Source: Harmonia axyridis (taxonomy: Eukaryota; Arthropoda; Insecta; Coleoptera; Coccinellidae). From it: DNA of 64,000 bases. The DNA lies in the NCBI RefSeq assembly GCF_914767665.1, contig NC_059504.1:4900501-4964500 (forward strand), given 5' to 3'. The notes beneath the pieces were generated by a model that worked only from the letters and a program-made list of their open reading frames with translations, had not been told where the DNA came from and did not search any database. Within the stretch, counting starts at the first letter, position 1; every line of letters starts with the position of its first letter. Position numbers and translations under genes: made by a program. Positions 9,309 to 21,286 of the stretch are shown here, piece by piece.

Positions 9309-11444
9309 ACGAATTACTATGTAGGACAGAATCGTCAGAATTCTGTACCTCAGATTCGCACAGATTTCATTGTTTTTTATTCTTATATGTTGATACTCGG
9401 AACTCTTCTATGCCAACCTACATTTTTCAATGCAAAAATCACAACACTGGAATTTCCACCGTATTGTCCTAGAAATATTCCAGTCGATTTTGTTTAAGCC
9501 ACTTTACAAATTGAATTTTGGATCTTCTTACAAGGAAATAATAAACGGAAACATTGAAGAACCATATGAAAAAATCATAGATACAACTAATTAGTATACT
9601 CCTTCAAGTGAACGAACACAATAAATATAATATTGATGAATATGGCAGAGTCTCATTTCGAGTGAACAATGAATATTGCAGTATTCGCTGGAAGGCCCTA
9701 ATTTCTGAGGAAATTATACTCCATCCAGAGTTCAGGTCTATTCGTACAATGCATAGGTACTACTACAAGAGGAGATACGTTGAACGTAATGCTATTAGTT
9801 GTTTTATGACTAGTTGTAAATTCGAAGCACTTGCAATGATATATCGTCAGTAATAATTTGACTGGGTTTGTGCATAAGGAATGCTATGATGATGCTATGT
9901 GAAGTTCAAGAATTCTAGGAGCTGTTTGAGATCACTCAGTGATTTCAAGATTATTTTGACAGATTGATTCATTGTGAGCTTCATATGATGTGAACTATTT
10001 GCATGTTTTAGCATTCAATTCGAAATTAAGATTATATTGAATACCCAATTGAATTGTGGAAAAAATGAGATCCGACATATAAAAAAATAATCACAAAATA
10101 CAAAAATCGATACGGAAATATGTATAGGTACCTTCATTAAAATTGCATCCGTTAAAGACGATTCTACAATGAAGTAATAACACTGCTTAATGGTGAAAGT
10201 TTGAATACCGGTTTTCAGATTAGAATAATTTTGAATTGAAAATTTATTTTTGTCTGGAACGATCTCGAAATATGAATTCCTTTCCTCAACAAGAATACCT
10301 TATTGCCTGTGAAATATTAACTATAACAATTTTCAAATTTGATCATTTCCTCAAGAAATACTATCAACCTAACCTACATGATCCAAGCAATATTATAAAA
10401 TGAATTCTTCATACACTTTTCAATATATTAATAGTCAATTTCACTCATCAAAATTGCATTAATTCTGAAATATAAGCACTAACTAATAAACATACTTAAT
10501 ATTATGATTCTGTGATTCAAGATGTGGACCGAGTTGAACATCAATTTCTCTTTACAAAGATGTGATATTGTCGATTCAAATGGGAAATTTTTAGTTCCAC
10601 CAATTCAAAAATAAGCGTACATCGAGAAATACAAAATTCAATCTTTTTATTTTCAATTATGAAGTGAATGTCAGCACCATTTAAAATTATTTTTGGTCTT
10701 GTGGAACACACCTTCAGAATGTAATGGCATTTTTATGAAGGTTCCCTGAAATATGCTAAATGGAGCAAGAGCACATTAAAAGTTTCCATGAAATATATTT
10801 TAGTCATTATTGTTGGATGTGGAAGTTGGGATACTCATTCATTCATATTTTTTAAGGCCTTGAAGTAAAACGTTTTCGAAATCGTTTTTTTGTAGTGTTC
10901 TTCAAGTTGACATCAAATCTTCATTTGTTCAGAAGCGCAATCTGATGACCAATCTCGACAATGAAGTATAACAATTGTGCGAAACTAGAATTACAATGTG
11001 ATTAGCTATTTCCATTTCCGAAATTCTTCATTACAAACGAGCTGTTACCAAAGTTACAAAGATTATCATAAATTACCGTTAAAGACAGCTGCTTTTTTTA
11101 ACACATGAATACCAAATGGATTCATTCCGTTAGATACAGAATCCCAAATATTACGAAATATCTTCGGTGTGACCTCGAAAAATGGATGAATTTTCATGAA
11201 CGTAACAATCCTACCTCAACTTATGGATTGACTGATTAATGAGGAAAGCCTAAGTTCTTCTTTGTGTCACGGTCACGTGGGTTTTTATTGGAATTTATAA
11301 TTGGGCGTATTCTCGAATGCAAGCCCGTGAAATTGAAGAGGAAGCTAAAGGAGTTAATTGTATTTCGAATTCAGATATAGAACTTCAGTTAGATTCAACA
11401 TATATAATAAGTGACCTAGAAAAAAAAATCTTCTAGAACTTGAC
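9309..11444. other. AT-rich stretch without a recognisable gene
   Basis: The best open frame is 9608-9853 (+, 81 codons; GRVSFRVNNEYCSIRWKALI). It has no known domain and I would not call it a gene. The rest shows no RNA gene, exon or transposon terminus that I can support. Confidence 0.4.
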
Positions 11445-12642
11445 AGGCCACTTGAAAAGTCCCCGGTCTACCATAGTGAAACACATTTTTTTGGAAAAAT
11501 TCGATTTCATTATACAACATAGTTGCCTTCAAGGGCGATCAGCAATTATAGCGATCTTCTTTATTGGCGCTAAATTTATTTCCAGCGAGCATTCTTTTGA
11601 GGTCTGAGAACAGGAAAAAGTCGCTGGGGTTCAGATCTGGCGAATACGGTGGATGAATAAGCAATTCGAGGCCCAATTCATGCAATTTTGCCATTGTTTT
11701 CATTGATTTATGATACGGCGCATTGTTTTGATGAAACAGTACCTTTTTTTCTTCAAATGGGGCCATTTTTTAGCGATTTCATCCTTTAAACGAACTAATA
11801 ACGCTATATAATAATCGCTGTTGATGGTCTGGCTCTTTTGGAGGTAATCAATGAATATTTTACCTTGCGCATCCCAGAATACTGTTGCCATAACCTTGCC
11901 AGCTGACTGTTGTGTTTTTCCTCGCTTTGGATTCGGTTCATCGTATGAAGTCCACTCAGCTGACTGTCAATTGGACTCCGGAGTGACATGATGGAGCCAT
12001 GTTTCATCCATTGTCACATATCGACGCAAAATTCAGGTTTATGCACCTAAACAGCTTCAAACACTTCTCAAAACAACATTAACAAGTAGTTGCTTCTGAT
12101 CGATTGTGATCTCGCGCGACACCCATTTTGCACACAGCTTTATCATGTACAAATATTCGTGAATAATATGATGTACACGTTCAGATGATATCTTCACAAT
12201 ATCTGCTATCCCCATCAACTTCACTTCACGGTCATTCAAAATTATTTTGTGAAATTTTTTGATTTTTTCGTCGGTGACAGCCTTTTTTGGCCGTCCACTA
12301 GGTTCGCCGTCTTCGGTGATCATTTCACCACGTTCAAACTTAGCATACCAATCAATGATGGTTGATTTTCTTGGTGCAGACCCCGGAAACTCTTCATCAA
12401 GCCAAGATTTTGCTTCAACTGTATTTTTTCAACAATTCATCAGTACACGAAATTCTTTTTTTCCATCATTTTTCAAATAACAAAAGTAGCTACACTCACA
12501 ACGCAATATCTCACAAACTAATGGTCGTACAGCTGTCAAATTTTGACACGTATCGTTTGAAGGTTGGACTAACTAAAAATCATATGGATTTAATACTAGC
12601 ACCGCCATCTGTGTATCAGACCGGGGTCTTTTCAATTGGCCT
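11445..12642 (-). mobile_element. mariner element, irritans-like, copy 1
   Basis: Terminal inverted repeats of about 26 bp are visible: left aggccacttgaaaagtcccc and, from the right end, aggccaattgaaaagacccc, followed by ggtct on both sides. The size (about 1.2 kb) is typical of a full mariner. It carries a decayed transposase on the minus strand. A shortened relative is at 18370-19035. Confidence 0.85.
11539..12465 (-). pseudogene. mariner transposase pseudogene (irritans-like, DD34D)
   Basis: From the N-terminus the pieces read SWLDEEFPGSAPRKSTIIDW, EDGEPSGRPKKAVTDEKIKK, then an HTH with VKISSERVHHIIHEYL (frame 12057-12323). The middle has frameshifts. The C-terminal frame 11539-11766 has FHQNNAPYHKS and PPYSPDLNPSDFFLF. 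The family normally has HQDNA; here the catalytic aspartate is replaced by asparagine, so the enzyme would be dead even without the frameshifts. Confidence 0.85.
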
Positions 12643-13790
12643 TATATCTTAGGTAGACTCGGAAGTAATGATGAAGCATCATCTTAAAATTTGGCACAAA
12701 TCTCGTGTCTGTTTTATTCGATATCTGATAAAAAAATCTAACTGTGGAACCACTGACATAATTACTGAAATGACCTATAATTAAAAAAAAACAATTTGCA
12801 CAAATTAACTGACACTATCGATGGTTCGATGAGTTCTTGCATATTAAATAAATAATAAATAGCGGTTCCTATGCCGAACATTTGTTTCAATTCAGTGAGT
12901 ATTGTGTAATATGGGGGAATAGGTATATTTCTCATTCCCTTTTAATCTCTACTAGAGAGGGCGTTTCAGAATTATGTGATGTAACTTTCAGATGGGATTT
13001 TTCTGCACATTTCATTACGAGAAGTTTGTTAGAACATGTATACCCGAAATGGTTTTGTTAGTGGGATGAAGTGTGTTGAAATTTCCAGAAACAAATTAAT
13101 ATTTTCCAATATTTCTGTACAGAGTCATGCTATTGAAATGAAATCTTGTATACTGAGACTTCGAAGAAAACTCTTCATAACAATTGATAGAAGTATGCAA
13201 TTAAAGAACGCAACATTTGGGGTTATTGTATAGATATTTCATAACCCTAGTCTAGAAAATTCCTCTCAAAATTTATCCTACTCTTATTTGATATGTCAAT
13301 ATTTTCGAAAAAAAAAACAAAAAATTAGTTTGATGATGTCGAGTTCACTTAGTTCAATCAGTTAAGTTTAATTTTACTAGAATAACTTTTTGAAATTCCT
13401 TCAACAAGAAATTTCACATCAAGCTTGAAATTATAACTTCCACACGTCAAATTACCACGCAATGATATTCTGCTAGAATATTTTATGGTTTAAGTGACGC
13501 GATAAACATAAAATCTTAAGCAGAGCCTGCAATTTTTATTTCACATTCAAATGCCAACCTTAATCTGAATCTCATCTGTTATTTTGTAATTATTAGCAGA
13601 ACAAAATACTCGTCGAAATTGGCGCATTTACTAACTTGAAGGATTTTCCGTTCGAGAGTTATCGTGTTTACGGTTGGACGGACATAAATAAATTTGACTT
13701 GGAATTCGCCTTCAGTGTGTCGAACCTATTTCTTCAAATCCATTTCCAGCTCAATACCATAGATCGTGACCGAATCGTATAGAACCAGCG
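12643..13790. other. AT-rich, no gene seen
   Basis: A 65-codon open frame at 13036-13233 has no recognisable domain. No RNA genes or transposon termini were found. Confidence 0.4.
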
Positions 13791-14475
13791 TACAAAAAAA
13801 ATAATAAAATACGAGTTGAATAATTATTGAAAATGTCAAGAAAACTGCTTCGTGATTGAATGATTATTTTTATTTTGTTGTAAACGTTTCGACGTATGGA
13901 ATTAGAGCAGCAGACGAATTATGTGGGAACTATCAATTATTTAAATCCATGAAATTTTGCCTTCAAATTACGTTCAAGTGATCTTTTGAGAGTAAAAAAG
14001 GATTTGCTAATACATTTTACTTGTTCAGAAGAATCCAACCCAAGATTTCATCAAGTTTTGAACTTCTGCAAGGGCTTACAGGAGCCTAGTAGACTTGAAG
14101 CAAAAATAACAACAATAAGAATTTTTTAAAGTGCTTATAGTCAAGTTCAAAGAATGGATAAACCAAAAACGAGCGCTCCAAAAAAAAATAAGTTTTGAGT
14201 TACATAATTAGTGAGAATGTCAAGAAAACTGCTTCGTGATTGAATGATTATTTTTATTTTGAATGAGAGCAGTAGACGAATTATGTGGAAACTATCGAGT
14301 ATTTTAGTTTATGAAATTTCGCCTTGTTTAGTGATCTTTCGAAAAAAACGGGAATGCATTACTATAATGTACTCATTCAGAAGAACTCAATACAAATTTT
14401 CATGAAGCTTTGAACTTCTGCGAAGGCTAACAGCAAAAATAACAACAATCAGAAGTGCTCATAGTCAAAATTTAT
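13791..14475 (+). repeat. Tandem duplication, about 380-bp period
   Basis: The segment starting near 13791 and the one starting near 14167 share, in order, aatgtcaagaaaactgcttcg (13832 and 14216), gattgaatgattatttttat, gcagacgaattatgtgg/gtagacgaattatgtgg, ttgaacttctgc and gtgct(t/c)atagtcaa. The second copy has deletions. Between copies the distance is 384 bp at the best-conserved block. Coding capacity is nil. Confidence 0.8.
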
Positions 14476-14949
14476 TATAGGATATTGATAATGTTGGAAT
14501 ATTGGCTAAAACTAAAAAAATTAACTGAAAGAAAGGAGTCGAAAAATTTTCGAAAGCTCTATTTCATTTACTAATTTTTCGTTAATTCATGTGAGTGTAT
14601 TATTTATGAGTTTTGTATTGAAAGAAAATTATTTTTGCTTAGACGAATTAAATGTGGACGTACCTCTGTGCTTCTATTGCAACTGCGGTACCGAAAAACG
14701 AAAAAGTTTTCTACAACTTTACGAAAACTTTTTCATTTTAGAAGTATACTTATTTTTACAATTTTCTTCGGACACTATAGCACAAAAATAGTAATTTCAC
14801 GCACTACCTATACAATTCAGACAACGCGTTAAAAAAAAAAACAAATTCCGATAAGATCATCTCCACAGGTCCAAACCCAAACTCACCTCGAATCTCCCTA
14901 ATAAAAAAAAATATCCTCTAGTCTAGTCATACGAAGAAAATCCTCGGCT

Positions 14950-15300
14950 AGGTTATGTCCACAATTTCTTCACGTTACAAACGAAAGCACACGTCTTCTT
15001 CACAACCTCACTACAACGACTACGCGAGAGTAGTGCGAGTACCGGTATCGAAATCGAAGGCGACGAGTGGTACCCAGGAGGACTGCTGGTACTGCCGCGG
15101 CTTCTTACCAGATATCCGTCGAGATTGTCGGATTCTACCGGCCCACGAAGATGCTCTTGGACGACGTCTACGACGGGGTCGTGGAATGTTTGCTTGTCGT
15201 GGTGGTACTTCACTTCTTCCCAGTGCCATCAATCAGGTCGAGATTGAGATGCTGGTGACGTTCGATCTGGCTGATCGAGGTTGTAGCACGCGTTAGGATT
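14950..15300. other. GC-rich segment open on both strands, possible exon
   Basis: It is strikingly GC- and CpG-rich against its AT-rich surroundings. The plus strand has a 113-codon frame with ATG at 14955. The minus strand has an 86-codon frame (start 15213) reading FHDPVVDVVQEHLRGPVESD and followed by a GT donor-like gtaagaag. I recognise neither product. It could be an exon, a promoter island, or imported repeat sequence. Direction is undecided. Confidence 0.3.
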
Positions 15301-15326
15301 GCTATGATTTGTACGATTGTTTTGCA

Positions 15327-16255
15327 AAAGGTGTTTTTTTTAGAGCTATGGAACTTTAAATTGCAATAAAAAAACGATGGATTATTCGATTGACATGAAT
15401 TTTATTTATCCGCAAGATAATCTTGTGGCATTACATTTTAAATATGATTTCTGGCATATGACCGCCACGGCTGGCTCGGATGTAGTCCAATCTGGACGTC
15501 CAATTTTCGATGACTTTTTCCAATATTTGTGGCCGTATATCGGCAATAACACGGCGAATGTTGTCTTCCAAATGGTCAAGGGTTTGTGGCTTATCCGCAT
15601 AGACCAATGACTTTACATAGCTCCACAGAAAGAAGTATAGCGGTTTTAAATCACAAGATCTTGGAGGCCAATTCACAGGTTCAAAACGTGAAATTAGGTG
15701 GTCAGCAAACGTGTCTTTCAATAAATCGATTGTGGCACGAGCTGTGTGACATGTTGCGCCGTCTTGTTGGAACCACAGCTCCTTGACATCATGGTTGTTC
15801 AATGCAGGAATGAAAAAGTTAGTAATCATGGCCCTATACCGATCACTATTGTTCTGGCCATCATCGTTTTTGAAGAAGTACGGACCAATGATTCCACCAG
15901 GCCATAAAGCGCACCAAACAAGCAGTTTTTCTGGAAGTAACGGTGTTTCGACATACACTTGAGGATTAGCTTCACTCCAAATGCGGCAGTTTTGTTTGTT
16001 GACGTAGCCATTCAACCAGAAGTGCGCTTCATCGCTAAACAAAATAAAATGGACGTAGTGCGCGATACGTATTCCGCACAGAACCATTATTTTCGAAATA
16101 AAATTGCACTATTTGCAAGCGTTGTTCAGGCGTGAGTCTATTCGTGATGAATTGCCAAACCAAACTGAGAATAAATCACTTGACAGCTGTTAAATAGGTC
16201 GCCATCTTGAACAGTAATGCCAACTTAAAGTTATATACCTCGAAAAAAAACACCC
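15327..16255 (-). mobile_element. rosa-like DD41D mariner, deletion derivative R1
   Basis: Ends are the 3' terminus (aaggtgttttttttagagct) and the 5' terminus (cctcgaaaaaaaacaccc followed by TA). The minus-strand frame 15431-16087 (218 codons) carries the catalytic domain: LFSDEAHFWLNGYVN, WFQQDGATCHTARAT and CDLKPLYFFLW. The N-terminal MNRLTPEQRL region and the catalytic domain are joined by an internal deletion at RALR/HF, out of frame. The third catalytic residue position (PLD in other copies) is tyrosine here. Confidence 0.9.
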
Positions 16256-16490
16256 TATATATTGACTACCTACGTGTGGGGTTCACATGCTTTGGGTCAA
16301 CGTAAGTGAAGTATTTTCTCTTGGGAATTTTTTTTTTTTTGAGTATTGTGCGAAGGCGTCATTGTTTAGGATGTTTTTCGGATAATTAACTTGTATCTGA
16401 AATAAGTTGTTATGTGTTTGCAGGCTTAGTTATGAAATATCAGTTGGAACGAAGTATTATTGTGGGAACCATGGTTTATTGTTCCCCTCT
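16256..16490 (+). repeat. Segment duplicated in inverted orientation at 30430-30658
   Basis: Starting at the 5' end of R1, about 230 bp (gtggggttcacatgctttgggtc ... ggaacgaagtattattgtgg) reappear as the reverse complement directly upstream of R3 at 30430-30658. The transposon and its flank were therefore copied together. No function is visible. Confidence 0.8.
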
Positions 16491-16559
16491 TTTTTCGAAG
16501 AATTTTGTTGAATCTTTAATCGAACTATTGCCAATAAGAGGTTTCATAAGAAATCAATG

Positions 16560-17540
16560 GATGTTTTCGTAGACCCCACAGTTTTGAGGAAATTGGAACT
16601 GGTTTGTGAAAAAAACAGTAAAAATTGAATCTCTATCCGAAAATCGTTTTATCTCCTAAAATATTTGTCACAGACCCCTTAAATGATGAAATATTCTGGC
16701 ACCGCTAACCGATTCTTCGTAGAGTTCACGGTTTTGAGGAAATTTGAACTCGAAATTTGGGAAAAAATTGAATTTCTCCCTAAAAACCGTTATATCTCCT
16801 GAATTATTCGTCTCAGACACCTCAAATGGAACGTTTTCCAAACATCAACTCACGATCTAAAACATACTAAGGTTTCAAGGGCATAGCTTGCATCCAGAAG
16901 AAGTTGTAGCCCCGGGAATATTATCATTTTTTTCCTTGAAAATTTCCGATTTTTATTTATAATTTCTGAATTAATGTACTGATCGCCTAACTGCCAGCAT
17001 TTTCGTGATCTACATACTTGCATCAATCAATAAAATGATACAATATTTCCATAAAAGAACTTTTTTTTTTTTTCAATTTTCTATAGAAAATTTTACGAAA
17101 ATTTTTCGAGAAAAATTTTTCAGGTGAGATCGAAATTCGGCTAATCAGAGATCGTCAAGTCTGGCACCGCTAACCTATTCTTCGTAGAGCTCACGGTTTT
17201 GAGGAAATTTGAACTCGAAATTTGGGAAAAAATTGAATTTCCCCCAAAAACACAGTGAAGTGTCAAGTGCGTAGCTTATGTCCAGAAGAAGTTTCAGCCA
17301 CGGAAAAATGATCAAATTTTCCTTTGAAAATTTCAGATTTTTACCTGTAATTCATGAAATAATGAACTTATCGCCCATCTAGCATGCAGTTTCGTGATCT
17401 ACCTAATCGAATCAACCAAGAAAAAAGTACAATATTTCCATGAAGGAACTTTCATTTTTTTTCAATTTTTTAAGGAAAAATTTTTTTCATGGATACGTTC
17501 ACAAACAATTCGACGAAAAAATTTCCTAAATTTCCTAAAG
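16560..17540 (+). repeat. Tandem array, unit of about 465 bp
   Basis: The block ctggcaccgctaacc...ttcttcgtagag..cacggttttgaggaaatttgaactcg occurs at 16696 and 17161, and a shorter, diverged unit begins near 16567. The unit continues with ccagaagaagtt, tttcgtgatctac and tacaatatttccat in both copies. It is a small satellite-like duplication with no coding signal. Confidence 0.8.
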
Positions 17541-18369
17541 AAAATGGTCTCGGGTACTGAGCAGTACTTGGTACCACTTTCAAATTTGTGTACGTCGATT
17601 AACTGAATAATTTGATCTTTCCACGCTCAAACCTATTGAACACAATTGACATAAGTAATGTCAAAAGACTCTACTGAGTTATACCTATTCTAAAGTGTAT
17701 CATTTTTATTGGAAAACCTTTTACGAGTATAAACAAAACTTCAGAAGTTCCTGACTTCACGTGAGTGCTTTTTCAATTTTTTATTGCTTGGTTAGCAAAG
17801 TATTCACGTTACTAGTTACACTTCTACATTCCGAATCGAACAAGCAATTAAATCCGAACATTCTTAGAAAATAAATTCTTACAAGTTTTTTCTAAAGAAA
17901 CTTATACCGTTCCTCCGATAAGTACTGTCAAGGACGCAAATGTATTCTTTCTTTCGGAATAATTGATACAAGAATATTATAAATTATTTATGACTAATTA
18001 AATAGCTAACTGTTATCTGTTAGTCATATATTGTGGTGGATGTGTGGCTGACCCAATAAAGTTAAATTCGTAATTTTTAATCGGCATTCGCTTCTTTAAT
18101 CTGAACATCAATCATGTAGATTCCTTCGGATAGTGCAATCATTAAAAGGTAACTATATCAGGTCTGTAGGTAACACGCCTTTTACGAAATATTTCAGCTA
18201 TCGGTTTGGAATATACAATGGTTACTTTCTGAAGTTGGTAAGGATATCTTAGGTGTTGTTCTATTGAACTATTTACTAATTATTTTATTATAAATCGACC
18301 TTTATGATTTGATCGTGCTCTAAGACATTTTAAATATAACGGGTTCTCCAATAGATATGATATAAGAGT
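17541..18369. other. AT-rich, no gene seen
   Basis: There are no open frames of note, RNA genes or transposon termini that I can support. Confidence 0.4.
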
Positions 18370-19035
18370 ATTTGCCGTGCTAGTATTAAATCCATTTGAT
18401 TTTTAGTTAGTACCAACCTTCACACGATACGTGTCAAAATTTGACGGCAGTCCGACCATTAGTTTGTGAGATATTGCGTTGTGACTGTAGCTACTTTTGT
18501 TATTTGAAAAAATATAAAAAAAAAAGAATTTCGTGTGCTGATAAAATATTGCTTTTTGAAGGGAATAAACACAGATGAAGCAGAATCTTGGCTTGATGAA
18601 GAGTTTCTGGGGTCATTTAAAGGATGAAATCGTTAAAAAACGGCCCCATTGAAAAAAAGGTGCTGTTTCATCAAGACAATGCGTCGTGTCACAAATCAAT
18701 GAAAACAATGGCAAAATTGCATGAATTGGGCTTGGAATTGCTTCTGCATCCACCGTATTCGCCAGATCTGGCACCCAGCGACTTTTTTCTGTTCTTAGAC
18801 CTCAAAAAAATGCTCGCTGGAAAGAAATTTAGCGCCAATGAAGAATAAATCGCCGAAACTGAGGCCTATTTTGAAGCGAAAGACAAATCGTACTACAAAC
18901 ATGATATCGAAAAGTTGGAAGATCGCCATAATCGCTGTATCGGCCTCGAAGGCATCTATGTTGAAGAATAATATCGAATTTTGCCAAAAAAATGTGTTTT
19001 ACTATGGTAGACCAGGCAATTTTCAATTATCCTGT
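18370..19035 (+). mobile_element. mariner element, irritans-like, internally deleted copy 2
   Basis: It matches the reverse complement of the 11.4-kb element from gtgctagtattaaatcc onward, through the 5' leader (ttagtttgtgagatattgcg). After the GAAGAGTTTCTGGGG codons it jumps straight to the catalytic region, so several hundred bases of transposase are deleted. The right end (ctatggtagaccaggcaatt) is a decayed terminal repeat. Confidence 0.8.
18624..18971 (+). pseudogene. mariner transposase C-terminal fragment (DD34D)
   Basis: The frame reads KKVLFHQDNASCHKS, PPYSPDLAPSDFFLF and LAGKKFSANEE, then a premature TAA at 18846, and after it IAETEAYFEAKDKSYY...GIYVEE-stop. The second and third catalytic aspartates are present, 34 residues apart. 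The N-terminal HTH and the first aspartate have been removed by the internal deletion. Confidence 0.85.
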
Positions 19036-19257
19036 TACATTGAATTTTCGGACTCTTGTAACAAATAAATATTGTGTGTATACCGGTTTTAATAATTTCT
19101 GGAGAATATTTGATTAAAATTTTAATAGTTTGGAATAATTGATGACATAAAAAATAATTTTTCTGCAAAATATAGAGCTTTATATCACCTCGAAAAAGTC
19201 CACTTCCGTACCTAATTTTTGTATTACAACACTACTCTCTACTCCTGGTATCCATAA

Positions 19258-19337
19258 GGCAGCGTGGCCGAGCGGTCTAAGGCGCTGGTTTTAGGCACCA
19301 GTCCGAAAGGGCGTGGGTTCGAATCCCACCGCTGTCA
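19258..19337 (+). tRNA. tRNA-Leu(TAG)
   Basis: A complete class II tRNA: acceptor GGCAGCG/CGCTGTC, D-arm, anticodon stem CTGGT/ACCAG with loop TTTAGGC (anticodon TAG at the centre), a long variable arm (tccgaaagggc), T-arm GTGGG-TTCGAAT-CCCAC and discriminator A. A tttt Pol III terminator follows at about 19340. No intron. It decodes CUA leucine codons in the cytosol. Confidence 0.96.
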
Positions 19338-19404
19338 AAATTTTTACTCAATTGGTAACTTGAATATTAATCTTATTTTTTTTTTATTATTATTATTAAG
19401 TTTG

Positions 19405-19487
19405 AAGTTATCATATCTCGTTTAAATTAATTTGAAGATTAATTGATAAGAGTAGTTTTTCCTCCACGATTTCGTGCCAACAATACC
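19405..19487 (+). repeat. Dispersed repeat, paralogue at about 40980-41056
   Basis: About 80 bp (aattaatttgaagattaatt ... cctccacgatttcgtgccaa) recur with few changes at 40980-41056, inside the split foldback element there. It is probably part of an undefined repeat. Confidence 0.65.
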
Positions 19488-20028
19488 TCATTCAATTCTT
19501 GTCAGTAAGATATGAACAGTTTGTAAAACCCAATATTTTATTCCCTCACCGTTTTTGTCAATACAGTTAGTGATAAAACTCTTCCATAACTATCAGGTCT
19601 TTCTCCTGATGTTAGAGATATTTGCATGTCAATGCTTTGGTTCGAAAGTTCTGAACCAAATATTCACTCAAATTTTTCTCGTTATATAATAGAAATTCAA
19701 CTTACTCTGCAGATGTTAAAATTCCTCAAGTAGTTCATTTGGAAAACCTTTTTGACCATTCTGTCCATATCATTTTTTCCTCGGTAATTTCCTATTGATA
19801 TTTGTAATCATGAACTTTTGTGTCTAGGTTACTATTTTATAATACCGCAAATATCTGAAATGGAGAACTATCTTTAACTATAGAATGATCGAGATGTCTT
19901 TGATTTTTTTCTACTCTCAGTAATAAATCCAAGAATGCACAGATCTAAATTTCAGAAAATCTTAATTCAGCAATTATGTACTCGAACTGAGATCTTCTCA
20001 AATACTAAAATTACAATTTTTGTTCCAG

Positions 20029-21286
20029 ATTGGCCAGAAATCTACCGGACCTCCGCACGTGCCTTTTACACCAGAAGCTCCAGATGCTCAACTGTTGCAT
20101 CGAGAGGAAGAAGAAGCGCGAAGAAACCCAAAAAGACCTCGAATTCGATTCTGCAGAGGGTTCGTCTTCAGAAGAAGAATTCTTCGACTGCGCCGACAAG
20201 CCAGCTGAAGAGCCCAAGAAGATTCAACCTGCAGGCAGGCTGTGCAAATTCAAAGACCTGAAACTGTTAGAAACGGGTGAAGATCTCTACATCCCCAGAA
20301 CTCAAGAACCCGTGCCTAAGACTGAAGATCAACTGGACGAGGACACTGACGTTCTTCTCAAACTCGGCTCAGACGCTCAAGCCTCGGAGATGAGAGCAAG
20401 GCTGATGAGTGCTTCGCTCCTATCCGATATGGAGTCCTTCAAAGCTGCAAATCCCGGAGCCATTTTGGAAGATTTCGTTAGATGGTACTCTCCAAGGGAT
20501 TGGATAGAGACTGAGGACGAGGAGGGTAATAAAAAAGGGGAGCTGAGCAAACGGATGCTGATCGAAGACAACTTATGGGCGCAGACTTGGAAAACCGCAA
20601 AACCCATACCTGCCAGCAAGCAAAAGTTGCAATTCGTCGATACCAGAGAAGCAGAGAAGGTTCTGCATTTCCTCGAGTCCAGAGAACTCCCACAAATAAT
20701 CGAGTTGTTGGTTCCTATACTGCTACAAATGTCCGCTTGCCGCTTAGCTCAAGAACTAGCTGCTCTAGAAGTACATCCAGACGAAGAAGTGGACAAGGTG
20801 TCGTACATCCTGAAACAAGTGGAGATGACTACTAGAGAAGGAAAATTCACAGCCCGCAAGATTGAGGCTATCGCTCGAGAGATGGCGCGAGTAGAAAGAT
20901 TCATATCAACAATTCGCTCTTTGTATCATAAACTTAATCATGAAGCTGCTGATCGTGAAATAATGAGGCAGATGATTCTTGATCTGGTGAGCGGGAAAGA
21001 AGCTTGGGTTAGTAGTGAAGTCAAAATGCGTTTGAAACCGATGTTTCGGGAAGCTCAGGAAAGGGTGAATGCAGCGAAATCAGAGGATGATGTTCCAGAG
21101 GAGAAAAAATCTCCCTATGAAACTTCCGAATATCCAAACCCATCAGTGCGCGAATTTGTGTTGACGATTAGTGCAAGGCAACCAAAGCATTATTCCTCCT
21201 ATTGTCCCCAATACATGAGGGCGATACTGTCGAATGACGGTATGAGAATGGCTAGTGCTTTTAGCGAAGATATCAATTTTTTCTAG
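20029..21286 (+). CDS. Rab3GAP1: Rab3 GTPase-activating protein catalytic subunit, 3'-terminal coding exon
   Basis: Last coding exon, about 418 codons, of the catalytic subunit that with Rab3GAP2 acts on Rab3 GTPases (and on Rab18 as exchange factor in animals). The acceptor tttttgttccag|A lies at 20028/20029; the first complete codon is TTG at 20030, so the frame enters from an upstream exon that is not identified in this window. Family-typical blocks are LHQKLQMLNCCIERKK near the start, an acidic linker, LSDMESFKAANPGAILEDFV then RWYSPRDW, NLWAQTWKTAKPIPASKQK, and AEKVLHFLESRE. The protein ends FSEDINFF-stop. In known homologues this region is the C-terminal ~40% of a ~900-1000-residue protein. 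The exon is clearly GC-richer than the flanks. The identification rests on recalled family motifs. Confidence 0.93.

Noticed and set aside
14591..14832. Overlapping plus-strand frames of 65-66 codons
   Set aside because: Phenylalanine/leucine-rich AT-driven translations in two frames at once, no domain.
15406..15610. Open frames on the strand opposite the rosa transposase (for example 15377-15610 and 15586-15786)
   Set aside because: They are antisense shadows of the transposase repeated at every copy; no independent coding signal.
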